The notes: a model not told the origin generated them from the sequence alone. A stretch of 64,000 nucleotides of DNA from Lewinellaceae bacterium (GCA_020636225.1 JACJYI010000002.1:124001-188000), one strand, 5' to 3'; counted from the stretch's first letter, positions 26,077-35,556 are shown. Numbers and translations: made by a program.

Positions 26077-27231
26077 ATGTCCCTGCTGTATAACCGAGCG
26101 ATCCTGCATTTGGACCTGGATGCCTTCTTTGTGGCGGTCGAGTGCCTGAAGAATGACAGTCTGCGGGGCAAGCCCCTCATAGTGGGGGGGACGAGTGACC
26201 GCGGGGTTGTCGCAGCGTGCAGTTATGAGGCGAGGCGGTTCGGGGTGCATTCGGCGATGCCCATGAAGATGGCTCTCCGGTTGTGTCCGGATGCCTTGGT
26301 CTTGCGCGGGGATATGGACAGTTACAGCCGTTATTCTCATCTGGTCACCGAGATCATCGCCGATCAGGCGCCGGTTTTTGAGAAGGCCTCCATCGATGAG
26401 TTCTATCTCGACCTGACCGGGATGGACCGCTATTTCGGCTGTATGCAGTGGTCTGGCGAATTGCGGGAGCGGATCATGAAAGAAAGCGGCCTGCCTATTT
26501 CCTTCGGGTTGTCGGTGAACAAGCTGGTCTCCAAGGTCGGCACGGGTGAGGTCAAGCCGAACGGGACGATCGCCGTACCCTCGGGCACGGAGAAGGGATT
26601 TCTGGCCCCGCTCTCCACCAATAAGATTCCGGGAATTGGAAAGGAGACCTACAAGAAGCTCAGTTTCATGGGGGTGCGGACGGTCAAGGTGCTCAGTGAG
26701 ATCCCCATGGGCTTGTTGCAACGGGAGTTTGGCAAGCACGGCCAGGAGTTGTGGCGTAAGGCGAACGCCATTGATGACGCTGCGGTCGTACCCTATGAGG
26801 AGCAGAAATCCATGTCGTCCGAGCGGACCTTTCAACAGGATACGCTGGAGGTGGGCAAGGTGCGCGACCTGTTGCGCGGAATGACCGAGCGACTGGCCTT
26901 TGACCTGCGAAAGGCCAACAAGTTGACCAGTTGTGTCACGGTCAAGATCCGTTATGCCGACTTCAACACCTATACCATGCAACGACGGATCGCCTATACC
27001 GCTACCGATGGTCCGCTGCAGGAGACGGCGCTGGACCTTTTCGACCGGCTTTACCAGCGCCGGCAACTTCTGCGCCTGATCGGCATCAAGTTCAGTGGCC
27101 TGGTCCAGGGGCATTACCAGATCGACCTCTTCAACGATACCCTGGAAGAGATCCACCTCATGCAGGCCATGGATCGCATCCGCAATCGATTTGGCCATCA
27201 GGCTGTCATGCGGGCCAGTGGGCTGGGGTAG
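26077..27231 (+). CDS. dinB: DNA polymerase IV (Y-family)
   Basis: 384 residues from the ATG at 26077; the frame is open from 26008, and the extra 23 residues have no counterpart in the family. Palm and finger motifs are ILHLDLDAFFVAVE (metal-binding aspartates), VVAACSYEARRFGV and SIDEFYLDLTGM (catalytic S-I-D-E). Then come the helix-hairpin-helix thumb (IPGIGKETYKKLSFMGVRTV) and the little-finger domain. It copies damaged DNA with low fidelity. The usual C-terminal beta-clamp peptide is not obvious; the protein ends RASGLG. It is divergent from the permease gene. Confidence 0.95.
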   Translation: MSLLYNRAILHLDLDAFFVAVECLKNDSLRGKPLIVGGTSDRGVVAACSYEARRFGVHSAMPMKMALRLCPDALVLRGDMDSYSRYSHLVTEIIADQAPVFEKASIDEFYLDLTGMDRYFGCMQWSGELRERIMKESGLPISFGLSVNKLVSKVGTGEVKPNGTIAVPSGTEKGFLAPLSTNKIPGIGKETYKKLSFMGVRTVKVLSEIPMGLLQREFGKHGQELWRKANAIDDAAVVPYEEQKSMSSERTFQQDTLEVGKVRDLLRGMTERLAFDLRKANKLTSCVTVKIRYADFNTYTMQRRIAYTATDGPLQETALDLFDRLYQRRQLLRLIGIKFSGLVQGHYQIDLFNDTLEEIHLMQAMDRIRNRFGHQAVMRASGLG

Positions 27232-27428
27232 GGTGGAGGCGCTCTCTCCAGGCCGAAAAAGAAATCCCGAACGGGATCGACAGGAAGCCGGCCCGACAGA
27301 TCCAACATGCTGGGCGAAGGGTATGGTCAAGTTCGGAACATCGGTATCTTGGCAGGCGATAATCATCCGTGTGACCAGGCAGGGCGATGATGCCCGGGAC
27401 AAGTGCCATGCAGGGTTCCACGGATATC

Positions 27429-28622
27429 ATGCTTCAAAAAACGGATAAGCCCGTGCCGAACTCTGCAAGAGTCAATTTGCCACACTCCGTCCGGGAATTT
27501 GTAGAACGGAGGCCTATGGCCACCCTGTACCAGGCGCCGGGGCGGATCAACCTGATCGGTGAACATACGGATTACAACGAAGGGTATGTCCTGCCCGGAG
27601 CCGCTCATCTGCACCTCACCTTTGCGGTTGAACCAAGCTTCGCTCAGGACCTTCGGGTGAGGGCCGGCCGGTATGATGAGCACGTCATGGTCGAACTTGA
27701 GGATCCAGGCATTCGAATGGACCACTGGTCGCGCTATGTGGCCGCAGTGGTCCATACCGCCAATGCCCATGGACTCCCTCTTCAGGGATTGGAGATGGTC
27801 TTCGATGGCGACCTGCCGGCAGGTGCAGGAATGTCCTCTTCATCGGCCCTGACCTGTGGGTTGATCTACATCATGAACCATCAGTTTGGTTGGGGTCAGT
27901 CAACGGAACAGTTAATCCGATTGGCCCAGGAAAGTGAGCATCGAACCGGCGTACGGGGAGGGATCATGGACCAGTTCGCCATCTTTTCATCACGCCCGAA
28001 TGAAGCCATTCTCCTGGACTGCAGAACCATGACCACACAACCCGTTCCGATCCCAGCGGAAGGTCCGTCATGGTTCGTGCTGGACAGCGGCGTCCATCAC
28101 AATCTGGTCGACTCCCCCTACAATCAACGCCGGGAGGCTTGTGAGCGCATAGTCGACCTGGTCAGGCAGAACAAGCCTGGCATTACCGCCCTGCGCGATG
28201 TCACTGAACATGACCTGATGGATATTGCCTCACTGGCCGCCCGGGACGACCTGGCCAAGGCGCGCTATGTCATCGAGGAGAATGCCAGGGTGCTGGCCAT
28301 GGTCGCTGCGTTGACGGATCGGGATTGGCCAGAGGTTGGCCGGCTCTTGAGCCAGAGCCATCACGGCCTTCGTCATGATTACCAGGTATCCTGTGAGGAA
28401 CTGGATTTCCTGGTCGACTCGCTGGCCGGGATGGCCGGCGTGTATGGTGCCCGCCTGATGGGAGCGGGCTTTGGAGGCAATGTGCTATGCCTGGCAGAAC
28501 AAGATTGCCTGGATGTGATCAAACGTCAACTCGAAAGGGCCTATCAGGCACAATTCGGCTTGACGTTGAAGATGTACAGAATTACTCTGGATGATGGTAT
28601 CCATATAATTGATAATCAATAG
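27429..28622 (+). CDS. galK: Galactokinase
   Basis: 397 residues from the ATG at 27429 (an earlier in-frame ATG at 27387 adds 14). GHMP kinase signature motifs are PGRINLIGEHTDYNEGYVLP, the phosphate loop LPAGAGMSSSSAL, and LMGAGFGGNVLC; the catalytic base aspartate is in GGIMDQFA. It phosphorylates galactose at C1, the first step of the Leloir pathway. No galE, galT or galM is adjacent. It is followed after 9 bases by the GH109-type gene, so it may be a kinase for galactose or GalNAc released from glycans. A TATCTTGG word near 27346 may be a promoter box. Confidence 0.95.
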   Translation: MLQKTDKPVPNSARVNLPHSVREFVERRPMATLYQAPGRINLIGEHTDYNEGYVLPGAAHLHLTFAVEPSFAQDLRVRAGRYDEHVMVELEDPGIRMDHWSRYVAAVVHTANAHGLPLQGLEMVFDGDLPAGAGMSSSSALTCGLIYIMNHQFGWGQSTEQLIRLAQESEHRTGVRGGIMDQFAIFSSRPNEAILLDCRTMTTQPVPIPAEGPSWFVLDSGVHHNLVDSPYNQRREACERIVDLVRQNKPGITALRDVTEHDLMDIASLAARDDLAKARYVIEENARVLAMVAALTDRDWPEVGRLLSQSHHGLRHDYQVSCEELDFLVDSLAGMAGVYGARLMGAGFGGNVLCLAEQDCLDVIKRQLERAYQAQFGLTLKMYRITLDDGIHIIDNQ

Positions 28623-28631
28623 TATATTATT

Positions 28632-29990
28632 ATGAATATTGATAGAAGATCATTTGTCAAGACAGCCGCATCCCTGGGCGTAGGGAGTGTATTGCCATTC
28701 GCCTCCGACATGGCAACAACGGCAAAAGAGGTCTTGCGTATTGGCTTTCTGGGGACAGGATTACGGGGGCAGGATCATCTGGCTGCCATTCTCAAGAGGA
28801 AGGATTGCCGGGTCGTGGCCATCTGTGATATTGATCCGGTCATGCTTGGGCGCACCCGTGAAATCATCAAGGAACATGGAGCATCACTTCCGACGATCTA
28901 TGACCAGTCAGAAGAGGCATGGAAAGATATGCTGACCAGGGAAGACCTGGATGCAGTGATCATTTCCACCCCCTGGGAATGGCATGTTCCCATGGCGATC
29001 GGGGCACTTTCTGAAGACCTGTATGTTGGTTTGGAAGTAGGCGGGGCATTCAGTCTGGATGAATGTTGGGAATTGGTCAGAGCTGAGGAGAGTAGCCGGG
29101 GTAAGCTCTTTTTCCTGGAGAATGTCTGCTACCGTCGCGATGTGATGGCCATTATGAACATGGTTCGAGATGGGCTTTTCGGCGAGTTGATCCATCTTCA
29201 GGGTGGCTACCAGCATGATCTTCGGGCCGTCAAGTTCAACGATGGACAACAGCCATACGGAGGTGGTGTCGAGTTTGGTGAAAAAGGATTTTCAGAAGCC
29301 AGATGGCGTACGCCACATTCCGTGCATCGAAATGGGGAACTTTACCCGACCCACGGGTTGGGACCGGTGGCAATGATGGCCAATATCCATCGCGGGAATC
29401 GAATGACCCATCTGACAGCCATGGCCAGCAAAGCGAGAGGATTGCATGACTATATTGTCAAGCATCCCCAGGGAGGGGAATCCCATCCAAATGCCGATGT
29501 TCGCTTTGCACTCGGCGATGTCGTCACCACCATGATCCATTGCCAGAATGGAGAGACCATCCTTCTTCAGCACGATACTTCATTGCCACGGCCGTATTCT
29601 CTTGGATTTCGGGTGCAGGGTACAGGAGGATTGTGGATGGATGTCAACCATTCCCTGCATCTGGAAGGACGATCCGAACCGCATCGCTGGGAGGATGCTG
29701 CTGGATGGTTGGAGCGCTATGATCATCCCCTGTGGAAGAAGTATGCCGACTAGGCCAATGGAGCGGGTCACGGGGGTATGGATTGGTTCCTGATCAACAG
29801 TTTTGTCGAGCATGCCCGACGGGATGAACACCCGCCGATGGATGTCTATGATGCAGCAGCCTGGATGGCGATCACCCCCTTAAGCGAGCAATCGATTGCC
29901 CAAGGGTCCGCTCCCCAGAATATTCCCGACTTTACCAATGGTCGCTGGGTCAACCGGGTTCCTTCTTTCGGCATTCGCGAAGATTACTAA
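28632..29990 (+). pseudogene. GH109-type alpha-N-acetylgalactosaminidase interrupted by one in-frame amber codon
   Basis: The frame runs from a twin-arginine signal (RRSFVKTAASLG) through a Rossmann NAD-binding domain (IGFLGTGLRGQDHLAA) and the GH109 core: LENVCYRRDVMAIMNMVRDG, TPHSVHRNGELYPTHGLGP, RGNRMTHL. It then meets TAG at 29751-29753. In the same frame, without any indel, the rest of the family C-terminus follows: AGHGGMDWFLINSFVE, PMDVYDAAAWMAITPL, PDFTNGRW, and a stop at 29988-29990. So one base change separates 373 residues from the full 452. GH109 enzymes cleave alpha-GalNAc by an NAD-dependent mechanism. It may be a recent loss of function, a strain variant or a sequencing error. 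It is cotranscribed with galK. Confidence 0.9.
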
Positions 29991-30020
29991 ATTTGATCGA
30001 CTAACCCTTAATCTGAAACG

Positions 30021-31352
30021 ATGATCCGGACCTCGACCCTCTTTCTTCTTCTATTATCCATGACAACCCTGGCCCAGGCCCAAAGCGGTCCGTATTGTAT
30101 TCAGGGCCGCTTTGCGGAACAGCCGTATTTCTCTGACAACGAGATCGTGGAGGTCAAGGATATCACGTATGGCCAGGCGATGCGCTGGCCTTCTACCACA
30201 GTAGATACCCTCAAGATGGATATCTACATGCCGGATCCGACCATCGATCCACTGGCCGAACGTCCGTTCATCATGTTTATTCACGGCGGGGCCTTCTTTG
30301 CCGGCCAGCGGGAAGATATGGCTTCCATCTGCAGGGATTTTGCGCGCCGGGGGTATGTCACCGCCACCATGAGTTATCGTCTCGGATGGGACTGTGATCC
30401 CAATTCCGGCCTGTTGATCTGCTTTTTTTGCGGTTCCCAGGCGGATAAATTACGGGTAGCAGCCTATCGTTCCGTGCAGGATGCCCGGGCCGCGCTTCGT
30501 TATGTGGCCGCCAATGCGGGACAGTTTGGCATCGATGCCAGCTCCTTCTTTGTGGGTGGTACCAGCGCAGGCAGTGTCGCCGCCATTCATGCTGCTTTCC
30601 TGGATCAGGAACAGGCAGACACCTTTTGTCCTGATTGTGTGCCTGCCGTGGGCCAGTTGGACTCAGGCGTGAATACCATCTATGCCGACTATACGATCCA
30701 GGGAGTGCTGAACAATTGTGGTGCCGTGATGAACCTGGACATCTTTGAAGCGGGACTGCCCATGCCGATGATCAGTTTTCACGATGATGGTGATTGTGTT
30801 GTTCCTTCCGGGTACGGGTACGCTCTGGGTTGCCTGAACTGCCAGGACTTTTTCCTGGCTCATGGTTCCAAGGAGATGCAAGTCTCCTCGGAGCAGAATG
30901 CCAACTGTTTTGAGATGAATCTGCGGTTGAACAGTTTGAACCATTGCTCCTATCCTCAATCCACCATCGTCTCCCGAAGCAGTTGCTTCCTGAAGAGCAT
31001 TCTTTGCGGCACTTGTGAAAGTGCGTCGAGCAATGATGTCAACAATACGGCTTCCTGCATGGATCTGGGAACCACCTCGGTGTTCACTCCGGGTCAGAAT
31101 GGCCCGACTGTCCGGATCTATCCGAATCCAAGCCGTGGACAGGCTTGGATGGATGTGTTTGGCAGGACGTCAGAGGATCAGGTTGAGGTGCAGATATCCA
31201 ATGCCCTTGGCCAGGCAGTCTCCCGATTCACTGTATTGCCTGGTAATGACCATTCCATTGCGTTGCCGTTCCTCCCACGGGGAATGTATACCGTGATCAT
31301 CTATCAGGGACAATCCGTGGGACAACCACAGAGGTTGATCATAGAGAATTAG
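30021..31352 (+). CDS. Secreted alpha/beta-hydrolase (carboxylesterase-like) with T9SS sorting domain
   Basis: 443 residues. A signal peptide ends at AQAQ. The hydrolase domain shows the oxyanion HGG motif (FIMFIHGGAFFAGQ), nucleophile elbow GTSAG (VGGTSAGSVAA), a probable acid in DDGDCVVP and a probable histidine in LNSLNHCSYPQ. It contains many cysteines, suiting an extracellular enzyme. The last ~85 residues from VRIYPNPSRGQ are a type A T9SS sorting domain. Substrate unknown; it could be an esterase, lipase or peptidase of the family that also includes feruloyl esterases. Confidence 0.88.
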   Translation: MIRTSTLFLLLLSMTTLAQAQSGPYCIQGRFAEQPYFSDNEIVEVKDITYGQAMRWPSTTVDTLKMDIYMPDPTIDPLAERPFIMFIHGGAFFAGQREDMASICRDFARRGYVTATMSYRLGWDCDPNSGLLICFFCGSQADKLRVAAYRSVQDARAALRYVAANAGQFGIDASSFFVGGTSAGSVAAIHAAFLDQEQADTFCPDCVPAVGQLDSGVNTIYADYTIQGVLNNCGAVMNLDIFEAGLPMPMISFHDDGDCVVPSGYGYALGCLNCQDFFLAHGSKEMQVSSEQNANCFEMNLRLNSLNHCSYPQSTIVSRSSCFLKSILCGTCESASSNDVNNTASCMDLGTTSVFTPGQNGPTVRIYPNPSRGQAWMDVFGRTSEDQVEVQISNALGQAVSRFTVLPGNDHSIALPFLPRGMYTVIIYQGQSVGQPQRLIIEN

Positions 31353-31386
31353 GAACGGGATTGGCTGCGATCCCCTTGCCAGCACA

Positions 31387-32649
31387 CTATTGCTTGATCC
31401 AATGGCTTGCAGTAAATCCTTCATTGGTTCGTAGCGTGATCAGATAGGGGCCAGCGGATATTTGACTCATGGTTTCGGGAGGTACGACTATGGTGTGCTG
31501 GCCTGCATCCATCCGGGATTTCAGGAGAGGAATGGACCGTCCTGACATGGTGGACAGGATGTCCATGCATACCATTGTCGGGACGTCAAGTTGAAAGAAG
31601 ACCTGCATATCCTTCATGGCGGGATTTGGCGACAGGCGGAGAATCCTGTGCATCGGCAGTTCTTCCTTCACCTCGTTAGTCCCCGTATTCATTGCGTCAA
31701 ATCGAAAGACGCCTCCTCGTCCGGATGCATACATGAGATCCTTGTCGGTCCGAAAAAAACGGTTCATGCCCGGCATGACAGAAAGCTGTTGCCAGGTGAA
31801 TCCGCCATCCAGTGTTTCATAAAGCGGGTCATATCGGGGAGAGACCCACCCGTGCGATGCATCAATGAAGCCGATTCCCTGAATGTCGAGTCCAAGAGGG
31901 GATACTGGTAGCTCTATCCAACTCTCGCCACCATCAATGGATTTCAAGATACTGGTGGCTTCATCAAAGGACTCGATGGAGGCATACAGGAGAGTGTCAT
32001 GGACGATGTCGATCTTCCAGACATACTCCAGGCTCATGTCCGTTTGGTGAACCGTTGTCCAACTCTGGCCGCCATTTGTGGTTTTCAAAATGATGCCCCC
32101 CACATTATTTTTTGTGCCAGAAAGCCACCCAATCTCCGGAGTCAGAAAACGGCACTCGACCAGGGCATCTGCATAGGCGGAAAGGTCTTGATAGACCCAT
32201 GTATTCCCTTGATCCGCTGAATGGAAAAAGAACGCCGGTTGCGACCAGACACCCACGCCGAAGAGATGATCTCCCACATGATCCAACCCGCAAATGCCCT
32301 CAACAGGCCCAGGAATTGAATTCTGGATCTCTTCCCAGGTGGCGCCTCCATCGACTGTACGAAAGAGTATCCCATTGAGGGTGCCAGCAAATCCTACCTG
32401 CTCATCAAGGAAGGCAAGGGACCTGAAGGAGAGAATCGGATTGGAGAATACCTCCACCCAGGTATCGCCCCCGTCCTGTGTCTTGTAGATCTTTCCGGAG
32501 CCGCCTCCAGTCCATCCCAGTTCGGGATTGACGAATTCGACATCATCATATCGGCCACCTGCTGATATGTCACCGGTCGGCGACCAGGATTGCGCTTGGC
32601 CATGGGCACCCATGATCAGAAATGTGAGACAGAATAGTGTGTTCCTCAT
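31387..32649 (-). CDS. Secreted BNR/YCF48-type beta-propeller protein with T9SS sorting domain
   Basis: 420 residues from the ATG at 32649, which directly heads the signal peptide MRNTLFCLTFLIMGAHGQAQ. The body has repeated Asp-box-like motifs (KIYKTQDGGDTWVEV, LFRTVDGGATWEEI, ILKTTNGGQSWTTV, ILKSIDGGESWIEL, LYETLDGGFTWQQL), about 45-50 residues apart, forming a beta propeller like YCF48 or sialidase-type propellers. A type A sorting domain starts near LRLSPNPAMKD. No catalytic residues of a sialidase are visible. A binding or structural role at the surface is likely. It is convergent with the esterase gene. Confidence 0.85.
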   Translation of the reverse strand: MRNTLFCLTFLIMGAHGQAQSWSPTGDISAGGRYDDVEFVNPELGWTGGGSGKIYKTQDGGDTWVEVFSNPILSFRSLAFLDEQVGFAGTLNGILFRTVDGGATWEEIQNSIPGPVEGICGLDHVGDHLFGVGVWSQPAFFFHSADQGNTWVYQDLSAYADALVECRFLTPEIGWLSGTKNNVGGIILKTTNGGQSWTTVHQTDMSLEYVWKIDIVHDTLLYASIESFDEATSILKSIDGGESWIELPVSPLGLDIQGIGFIDASHGWVSPRYDPLYETLDGGFTWQQLSVMPGMNRFFRTDKDLMYASGRGGVFRFDAMNTGTNEVKEELPMHRILRLSPNPAMKDMQVFFQLDVPTMVCMDILSTMSGRSIPLLKSRMDAGQHTIVVPPETMSQISAGPYLITLRTNEGFTASHWIKQ

Positions 32650-32713
32650 GTTCACCAATTGAACCGGAAACTACCAAAAAGCTGGCGTCTCGTTAACAGT
32701 GAACGCCTGGAGT

Positions 32714-32823
32714 GGCACTGGAAAACCGTTTTGGTCAACCAGCTGACAGAATGGGGAGAGGCTGGCTGGTACAGGGACAAGCATGGACACGAAACTTGTG
32801 TCCGTCCTTATCCTTCCAGTGCC
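32714..32823. repeat. Nested inverted repeats in a 270-base intergenic stretch
   Basis: GGCACTGGAA at 32714-32723 is the exact reverse complement of TTCCAGTGCC at 32814-32823, 90 bases apart. Inside lies GGACAC (32785-32790) with GTGTCC (32797-32802) around a 6-base loop. The stretch 32650-32922 holds no plausible gene. A structured RNA, a degenerate mobile repeat or chance are all possible. Confidence 0.4.
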
Positions 32824-32922
32824 TGACTGGAACAGACCTGGTACACCCTGGGACGACGAACAGGTATCACATCAACCTATTCTGTTAGGATAAATGCCAT
32901 TGGACTGGCATATGGAGCCGGA

Positions 32923-33051
32923 CTATAATTCCCGGAGAAAGAAGAAATAGACGAGGGCCACCAGGACCAGTGTAATGATTACCAGTGTGGTGGTGAACTT
33001 CTTGAAGTCGCGCTGATCCTTGGCTGCAATTCGTGCTTTTCGCTTAGACAT
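32923..33051 (-). CDS. 42-aa single-pass membrane protein
   Basis: A very short gene: ATG at 33051, stop TAG ending at 32923. The product has a basic N-terminal half (MSKRKARIAAKDQRDFKKF) followed by one clear membrane helix (LVIITLVLVALVYFFFL) and ends REL. Positive-inside charge predicts an N-in topology. A TAAATTTA word about 15 bases upstream resembles the Bacteroidota -7 box. Small proteins of this shape are conserved in Saprospiria as far as I recall, but no function is known. It stands alone upstream of the propeller gene. Confidence 0.65.
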   Translation of the reverse strand: MSKRKARIAAKDQRDFKKFTTTLVIITLVLVALVYFFFLREL

Positions 33052-33135
33052 AGTTCTATTGCTTTACCGGCTAAATTTATAGGAATTCTTATTGGGTTAA
33101 CAACAGATCGGAAAAATATTCCCCTGCAACAGGAG

Positions 33136-34425
33136 CTAGCCACCGTGTAAGTAGAAATCGACGACCCGCTCATCGACCCGAATATCCTGAGGTTGAATGG
33201 GTTGGTGAAGGGATATGCCATCCAGGGTCCGACAACGGGACAAGGCGACGTACAATTGGCCGTGTTCAAACATGCCACCACTCAGATCGATGATCACCTT
33301 GTCAAAGGTCTGACCCTGTGATTTATGAATGGTTACCGCCCAGGCCAGTCGAAGGGGGAGCTGCTCGAATGTGCCGATGATCTCCCTAGTGAGCTGGTCG
33401 TCTGGTCCGCCGAACCCATACCGGATCACCTCCCAGGAGATCTTCTCCACGTTGAGCTTTCGTGATTCCTGGCCTTCCCGGGCGATCTCAACCTCGACCG
33501 AATCATCCGTCATGCCGGAAATGACCCCCAGAGTACCATTCACGAACTGACCATCCGGATCGTTGCGGATGAACATGACCTGTGCTCCCGAACGCAGTCT
33601 GAGGATCGCATCGGTCGGATAGACACTGGCATTGAATTTACCGGTGATCGAGGCCAAATACTGTCTCTCTGGTCCGGGTAATGCCTCCAGTCGGGTCTGG
33701 TTGATGCGATCGACCTTGGCATTGCGGGCGGCCAGGATCAGGGTCAGGGCACCCGGTTCGGCATGGGGGGCATACCGTTCATTCAATTCCTGCAAGGTGT
33801 CCTCATCGGCCTCACTGGTTCGGATATCCTCCAGCAGTCGGAGAAATCGTTTTTCCTGCTGGCGATAGACCTCTGTGAGTTCGATCCTGGACCAGGAGAA
33901 TGGACTCTCCAGCACCTTGGCCGCGAAGAAATAGGGGGCATCATATCCCCAGGATTGCAGGATGCCGGCCTCCTCCCTGGTGACGACGGGAGGCAACTGG
34001 AACAGATCGCCGAACATGATCAGCTGCACACCCCCGAAAGGTTCCGTGCTGCCCCGGTTGATCCGAAGGTGAAGGTCGATCCGATCCAGCAGATCGGCCC
34101 GAAGCATGGAGATCTCGTCGATCACCAGGGCATCGATGCGCTGGTAGAGCTTGGCATACCGACTTTTTTTGATCTCCCCCGGGCCAAAGAGGTGAGGGGG
34201 GAATCCGAAGAATGAATGGATGGTCTGACCACCAGCCTGCAATGCGGCAACTCCGGTGGGAGCGACAACCACAACCCGTTTTCGGGTTGTTCCCGAAAAC
34301 AGGCGCAACAGGGTGGATTTGCCGGTGCCGGCCCTGCCGGTGATGAACAAGTGGTCAGTGGTATGCTCCAACTGATCCAGGATCTCATGGAACTGCTGAC
34401 TGACCATCAGGGGTGTAAAGGACAT
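33136..34425 (-). CDS. PIF1-like ATP-dependent DNA helicase
   Basis: 429 residues, superfamily 1B helicase. Motif I is ITGRAGTGKSTLL, motif Ia APTGVAALQAGGQTIHSFFG, motif II LVIDEISMLRADLLD, motif III FGDLFQLPPV. The C-terminal motifs LRLAWAVTIHKSQGQTFDKV and LYVALSRCRTLDG are typical of PIF1 and RecD-like enzymes. It unwinds DNA 5'-3', in many species at G-quadruplexes and stalled forks. It is shorter than yeast Pif1 but a usual bacterial length. It follows the phosphatase-family gene after 13 bases. Confidence 0.92.
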   Translation of the reverse strand: MSFTPLMVSQQFHEILDQLEHTTDHLFITGRAGTGKSTLLRLFSGTTRKRVVVVAPTGVAALQAGGQTIHSFFGFPPHLFGPGEIKKSRYAKLYQRIDALVIDEISMLRADLLDRIDLHLRINRGSTEPFGGVQLIMFGDLFQLPPVVTREEAGILQSWGYDAPYFFAAKVLESPFSWSRIELTEVYRQQEKRFLRLLEDIRTSEADEDTLQELNERYAPHAEPGALTLILAARNAKVDRINQTRLEALPGPERQYLASITGKFNASVYPTDAILRLRSGAQVMFIRNDPDGQFVNGTLGVISGMTDDSVEVEIAREGQESRKLNVEKISWEVIRYGFGGPDDQLTREIIGTFEQLPLRLAWAVTIHKSQGQTFDKVIIDLSGGMFEHGQLYVALSRCRTLDGISLHQPIQPQDIRVDERVVDFYLHGG

Positions 34426-34438
34426 GCCGAGTGCGGGA

Positions 34439-35470
34439 TCAATGAGGCTTTACCAGATAGATCACCACCGGGAAGTGATCACTGTACCCGGAAATATACT
34501 CATCAAAATCGAAGGTGCGATAGGGGTAGCCCCGATAGTGCCCCATCGGCTGGACCAGATAGGACGGATTGTAGATCGCGGCTTTGTAGAAGAAATACCG
34601 GTCATCTGCCCGGGCCAGCAGGGATTCCGATACCAGGATCTGATCGAAGAGGCTCCAGGCATCCCGGTAGGCCAGTGTGCCAATACCCTTTTTGAAGAAT
34701 GTTGTCCAGGGGTTATAGAATTCACCCGGTTTGACCTCTTCCTTTTCGGGGCTTGCCTTCAGGTGCCGGGAGACGCTCTGATTGACCGGGTCGTCATTCA
34801 GGTCGCCCATCACCAGGATTCCGGCATTCGGGTGCAGCTGGCGGATCGAATCGGCCAGGGCATAGTTGAGGGCTGCCGCAGCATTCCGAAGCGGACGGGT
34901 GGCCTTTTCACCTCCCCTTCGGGATGGCCAGTGGTTGACCAGGACATGCACCTCCTGTCCATCCAACAGGCCGGCAACATGCAGGACATCCCGGGTGATC
35001 AGCTTGCCACCATCGCGTTGATCGAGATCCAGGGTTTTTGCTTCGCTTCCGATCACCTGAAAGTATTTGGGCTGATACAGCAGGGCCACATCGATCCCTC
35101 GCCGATCCGGTGAATCATAATGTACGATCTGGTAGTTCCGTCCGGCAATGGCTTCCTGACGGACAAAGTCCTCCAGGACTGAACGGTTTTCGATCTCCGC
35201 GACACCAAGGAGGGCAGGGCCGTCCGGGGTCAGGTCCGTACCCATTTCACTGACCACCCTGGCCAGGTTCTGCAGTTTCTCCTGGTATCGGTCCGGGGTC
35301 CAGTGTCGGGTGCCATCCGGACTGAACTCGGTATCCAGGACATCCGGTGTGTCCAGCGTGTCAAACAGGTTTTCAAAATTGTAGAAGCCAACGGCAACGA
35401 CCTGATAGGATTGACCTCTTGATGACAGGGTCAGCAGAAGAAAAAGAAAGGGAAGGAACAAGCGTATCAT
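34439..35470 (-). CDS. Secreted endonuclease/exonuclease/phosphatase-family protein
   Basis: 343 residues from the ATG at 35470, which begins the signal peptide MIRLFLPFLFLLLTLSSRGQ. Motifs of the EEP (DNase I/AP endonuclease-like) fold: GFYNFENLFDT (metal-binding asparagine and glutamate), LLGVAEIENRSVL, YDSPDRRGIDVALLY, LVNHWPSRRGG, VMGDLNDDPVN, and a final SDHFPVVIYL. It is thus a secreted metal-dependent phosphoesterase, probably a nuclease, acting in the periplasm or outside the cell. It is divergent from the TonB receptor-DUF5689-phospholipase D set, with only 110 bases between the starts, suggesting shared control. Confidence 0.9.
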   Translation of the reverse strand: MIRLFLPFLFLLLTLSSRGQSYQVVAVGFYNFENLFDTLDTPDVLDTEFSPDGTRHWTPDRYQEKLQNLARVVSEMGTDLTPDGPALLGVAEIENRSVLEDFVRQEAIAGRNYQIVHYDSPDRRGIDVALLYQPKYFQVIGSEAKTLDLDQRDGGKLITRDVLHVAGLLDGQEVHVLVNHWPSRRGGEKATRPLRNAAAALNYALADSIRQLHPNAGILVMGDLNDDPVNQSVSRHLKASPEKEEVKPGEFYNPWTTFFKKGIGTLAYRDAWSLFDQILVSESLLARADDRYFFYKAAIYNPSYLVQPMGHYRGYPYRTFDFDEYISGYSDHFPVVIYLVKPH

Positions 35471-35556
35471 CAGGTAAAAGTACAATGGAGGAGATTCCCT
35501 GACCTCACATTTCCGTTAATTCTTTGTTCAGGATTTGCCACGCGGCAGGCAAGCAG

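Noticed and set aside
25000..27402. An 800-codon open frame on the minus strand across the permease and dinB genes
   Set aside because: It overlaps two clearly recognised genes, one of them on the opposite strand. The product is rich in H, R, P and G as in antisense shadows and resembles no family.
29751..29753. Programmed read-through or pyrrolysine at the amber codon
   Set aside because: Pyrrolysine insertion is not established in this phylum, GH109 enzymes do not need it, and no read-through signal is visible. A point mutation or read error is simpler.
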